From: an uncultured Adlercreutzia sp. | GTDB lineage: Bacteria; Actinomycetota; Coriobacteriia; Coriobacteriales; Eggerthellaceae | NCBI GenBank assembly: GCA_902478715.1 | Contig: CABSMC010000096.1 | Span: 1 to 8,407 of the forward strand | Direction of reading: 5' to 3' | DNA: 8,407 nt | Shown: positions 6,459-8,407 of the stretch, in pieces | Numbering within the stretch: the stretch's first letter is position 1 | How the letters are laid out: the number at the start of each line of letters is the position of its first letter | Made by a program: the position numbers and the translations under genes | The notes under the pieces: generated by a model | Told to the model about the DNA's origin: nothing | The model's database searches: none | Seen by the model: only the letters and a program-made list of their open reading frames with translations

Positions 6459-6477
6459 TATTAGATCATATCAACTA
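6459..6477. promoter_or_regulatory. third copy of the operator-like dyad, between divergent genes
   Basis: The 19 bp TATTAGATCATATCAACTA fits the consensus shared with 291-309 and 4565-4583. Its half-sites are TATTAGAT and, inverted, TAGTTGAT. It is centred 48 bp upstream of the phosphotransferase ATG, almost the same distance as the first copy from its gene (46 bp), and about 115 bp upstream of the PhnP-like start. It lies just downstream of the putative -10 TATACT, matching the geometry at the ABC operon. A regulator bound here could control both divergent units. Confidence 0.6.
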
Positions 6478-6515
6478 AAAGCGGTAGGTGGAGATGCCGA
6501 AAGGAGGAGGGCGTC

Positions 6516-7574
6516 ATGGAGCCAGCTTGCGATTCGGCTGCGCCGTCGTCTGAATCTCTTCGAGAGGCACGGCGCTTCGTGGAGGGAAACGGCGCGCTTG
6601 CGCGTGCCCTCGGCGTGGACGGGCCCGGCGAGCTTACGGTGCTTCCTTTGGCCCAAGGCGAGCACAACGCCAACTTCGTCCTTGAGGCTCGCGACGGCCG
6701 ACGCTTTGTGCTTCGCGTCAACTACGCCAGTCAGCTGGGGCTCGACGATCAGATAGGCTACGAGTTCGCGGCCCTGCGGGCCTTGGCGTCCAGCGGGCGG
6801 ACGCCCGAGCCGCTCTACGTGGACGGCACCCGAAGCCGCATCGGGCGCGGCGCTCTGGTGGAGAGCTTCGTGGAGGGCGCCTGGATCGACCTTGAGGACT
6901 CGCGGCAAGTGCGGGAGGCGGCCCGGGCCCTCGCCGACGTGCACAGCGTGGCGGCGCCCCCCGATTGTGCGCTTCTTCGGGCGGAGGACCCCTTGCGCTC
7001 CCAGTTGGAGAGCTGCCGGAGGCTCTTCGACGGCTATCAGGCGAGCGATCTCGCGGAGGGGCGTGTGATGCGCGAGGTGGACGAACTGTTCGTCCGGGCC
7101 CAGCGGGCCGTCGATGCGGCCCCGGTGCCGTCGTCCTGCGAGTGCTCCCATATCCTCAACACGGAAGCGGTGCCGTCCCATTTCCTCATCGACGACACGG
7201 GGCGCGCGTCCATCGTCGATTGGGAGAAGCCGGTGCTGGGAGAGGTGGCGCAGGATCTCGCCTACTTCCTCTCGCCGACCACCACCATTTGGGACAGCGA
7301 CGTCATTTTCAGCGCTCCTGAGCGGGCGCAGTTCCTTAAGGCCTACTGGGAGGCGGTGGGCGGCCGCTTCCCCCGGGGTTCCTTCGACGCCCGCTTTCCG
7401 GCCTATCGCATGGTCAACGCCCTGGTGGGCATCACCTGGAGCTGCAACGCTTGGGTGGAGTACCACGATCCGGCGCGCCCCTTGCGCAACGAGAAGACCT
7501 TGGAGCTGCTGCCGATCTATTTCTCCGAGGAGTTCCTCGACCTCATTCGGCGCGATTGCTTCGACGCCCTATAA
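6516..7574 (+). CDS. APH-fold phosphotransferase with divergent catalytic loop
   Basis: This is a 352-residue member of the aminoglycoside phosphotransferase/choline kinase/thiamine kinase-like fold. The N-lobe shows H50-N-A-N-F-V-L and the strand FVLRVNY (64-70), with E83 as a possible ion-pair partner. The C-lobe has the second metal-binding Asp in I-V-D235-W-E-K and the structural A-Q-D247-L-A. The usual catalytic loop HxDxxxxN is replaced by N215-T-E217-A-V-P-S-H222, so the catalytic Asp position carries Glu. I associate similar N-T-E loops with a recognised branch of this fold, so this is probably not a dead enzyme, but the substrate is unknown. The start is ATG with AAGGAGG at 6501-6507. 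The gene is monocistronic, divergent from the PhnP-like gene, and its stop codon abuts a strong stem. Small-molecule phosphorylation is more likely than antibiotic resistance. Confidence 0.8.
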   Translation: MEPACDSAAPSSESLREARRFVEGNGALARALGVDGPGELTVLPLAQGEHNANFVLEARDGRRFVLRVNYASQLGLDDQIGYEFAALRALASSGRTPEPLYVDGTRSRIGRGALVESFVEGAWIDLEDSRQVREAARALADVHSVAAPPDCALLRAEDPLRSQLESCRRLFDGYQASDLAEGRVMREVDELFVRAQRAVDAAPVPSSCECSHILNTEAVPSHFLIDDTGRASIVDWEKPVLGEVAQDLAYFLSPTTTIWDSDVIFSAPERAQFLKAYWEAVGGRFPRGSFDARFPAYRMVNALVGITWSCNAWVEYHDPARPLRNEKTLELLPIYFSEEFLDLIRRDCFDAL

Positions 7575-7606
7575 GAAGGAGCCCCTCACGATGAGGGGCT
7601 CCTTCT
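7574..7606. terminator. strong terminator-like stem between convergent genes
   Basis: A 15-bp perfect inverted repeat (7574-7588 with 7592-7606; AGAAGGAGCCCCTCA and its complement) has a nominal CGA loop. The last base of the phosphotransferase stop codon is its first base. The CoA-transferase gene ends 33 bp beyond on the other strand, so it probably stops transcription both ways. Neither side has a real T-run, so it may act with other factors or protect 3' ends. Confidence 0.68.
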
Positions 7607-7639
7607 CGAGATAGGAAGCGTGTTTGGCGAGGGGAGGGC

Positions 7640-8407
7640 CTACCAGTTGCAGGGGGCCTCGCCCTTCTCCTGGCGCTCGGACTTGAAGATCGTATCCGGC
7701 ACCTCCTCGCCGTGGTAGCACTTCACAGCGCCCTTCTCCTCCAGCTCGGCGATTTGCTCGGGCGTGTAGCCGTACTGCTCCAGGTACTCGGCGGTGTGGT
7801 AGCCAATGGGCTTGGAGAGGATGATCGGTGGGTCGCCGTAGCCGCCGAAGCGGATGGGCGTGGTGGGCAGCGCGTGCTCGCCGAAGGCGTTGTACTTCAC
7901 CTTGCGGATGGCGTCGTTGACGTAGGCCTCGTCGTCCTTCAGGATGTCGGTGAAGCGGAAGACCTTCTGGCTCGGCACGTCCCACTCGGCCAGGATCTTG
8001 AGCCACTCCTCCAGGTCCTTCTTCGAGAAGCCCTCGTCCAGGATGGTGATGAGCTCCGGCTGCAGGTGGTTCGCCTTCACGTTCTCGATGGTCGCGTAGC
8101 GCGGATCGTCCACCAAGTCGTCGCGGCCGATGATCTTCATCATGTCGTTGTAGTAGCGGTTGTGCTGCGGCTGGCAGATGTAGAGCCACTTGTCGTCCGC
8201 CGTCTTGTAGGTGTTGTTGAAGGGGTTGGGTACGTCGGTGCGGGACTTCGGGTAGTCGGCGCCGAACTGCTGCGCGCAAAGGCCGATGGAGCCGCCCCAG
8301 ATGGCGGAGTGGTACAGATTCACGACCACCTTGTCGCCCTGGCCGGTGCGCAGCTTGTTCACGAGCGCGCCGAGAAGGCCGGCGGCCATAATGATGGCGG
8401 TGTTGTA
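7640..8407 (-). CDS. CaiB/BaiF-family (class III) CoA-transferase, C-terminal part, partial
   Basis: The reading frame is open from the window edge (8407) to TAG at 7640-7642, giving about 255 visible residues of a family that usually has about 380-430. The leading YNTAIIMAAGLLGALVNKLR, then TGQGDKVVVNLYHSA, matches the family's conserved segment in which R-x-T-G-x-G-Q precedes V-x-x-S-L. After it come NPFNNTYKTADDKWLYI and RYYNDMMKIIGRDDLVDDPR, typical of the small and linking domains. NPFNNTYK-like segments recall the HadA/FldA group, which handles 2-hydroxyacyl or aryl-lactyl CoA, but that is memory-based. The catalytic Asp lies in the missing N-terminal part. Asn, Lys and Tyr are more frequent than in the neighbours. 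The gene belongs to a separate unit convergent with the phosphotransferase. Confidence 0.87.
   Translation of the reverse strand, partial: YNTAIIMAAGLLGALVNKLRTGQGDKVVVNLYHSAIWGGSIGLCAQQFGADYPKSRTDVPNPFNNTYKTADDKWLYICQPQHNRYYNDMMKIIGRDDLVDDPRYATIENVKANHLQPELITILDEGFSKKDLEEWLKILAEWDVPSQKVFRFTDILKDDEAYVNDAIRKVKYNAFGEHALPTTPIRFGGYGDPPIILSKPIGYHTAEYLEQYGYTPEQIAELEEKGAVKCYHGEEVPDTIFKSERQEKGEAPCNW

Noticed and set aside
6494..6553. Short + strand frame (ATG at 6494) overlapping the phosphotransferase start, as a leader peptide
   Set aside because: About 19 codons, no ribosome binding site, and it covers the Shine-Dalgarno of the next gene; nothing in its sequence suggests attenuation.

Overview
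The window is GC-rich, densely coded DNA with short AT-rich intergenic gaps, strong Shine-Dalgarno sequences (AGGAGG type) and several GTG starts. Gene content (a CCG/heterodisulfide-reductase-like Fe-S protein tail, a Tat-type lipoprotein, a class III CoA-transferase) suggests a high-GC anaerobic Gram-positive, most likely an Eggerthellaceae/Coriobacteriia member. That assignment is inference from composition and gene families, not a database match.

Layout: (1) 2-196 (+), the 3' end of an Fe-S/CCG-domain protein gene. (2) 197-345, a control region with a good sigma-70-type promoter and a very long, nearly perfect inverted repeat. (3) 346-4466 (+), a four-gene ABC importer operon of the YnjBCD type: Tat-type lipoprotein binding protein, two separate permeases overlapping by ATGA, and an ATPase with a C-terminal TOBE-like extension. 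(4) 4467-4586, a convergent gap with a bidirectional terminator-like stem and a second copy of the operator-like motif. (5) 6353-4587 (-), a two-gene operon of a PhnP-like metallo-beta-lactamase-fold phosphodiesterase followed by an atypical nucleoside hydrolase. (6) 6354-6515, a divergent control region with a third copy of the motif. (7) 6516-7574 (+), an APH-fold phosphotransferase with an altered catalytic loop. (8) 7574-7606, a strong stem between convergent genes. (9) 8407-7640 (-), the C-terminal part of a CaiB/BaiF-family CoA-transferase that runs off the window.

The most notable observation is a 19-bp dyad, consensus TATTWGAYNANRTCWAMTA, at 291-309, 4565-4583 and 6459-6477. All three copies are intergenic. 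The first and third are centred 46 and 48 bp upstream of start codons. This suggests that one unidentified regulator, not encoded in the window, controls the importer operon and the divergent phosphodiesterase/hydrolase and kinase-like genes. A working inference is an uptake-and-salvage locus: import of a small ribosyl- or thiamine-like compound, glycosidic cleavage, phosphodiester cleavage and phosphorylation. The substrate cannot be read from the sequence.
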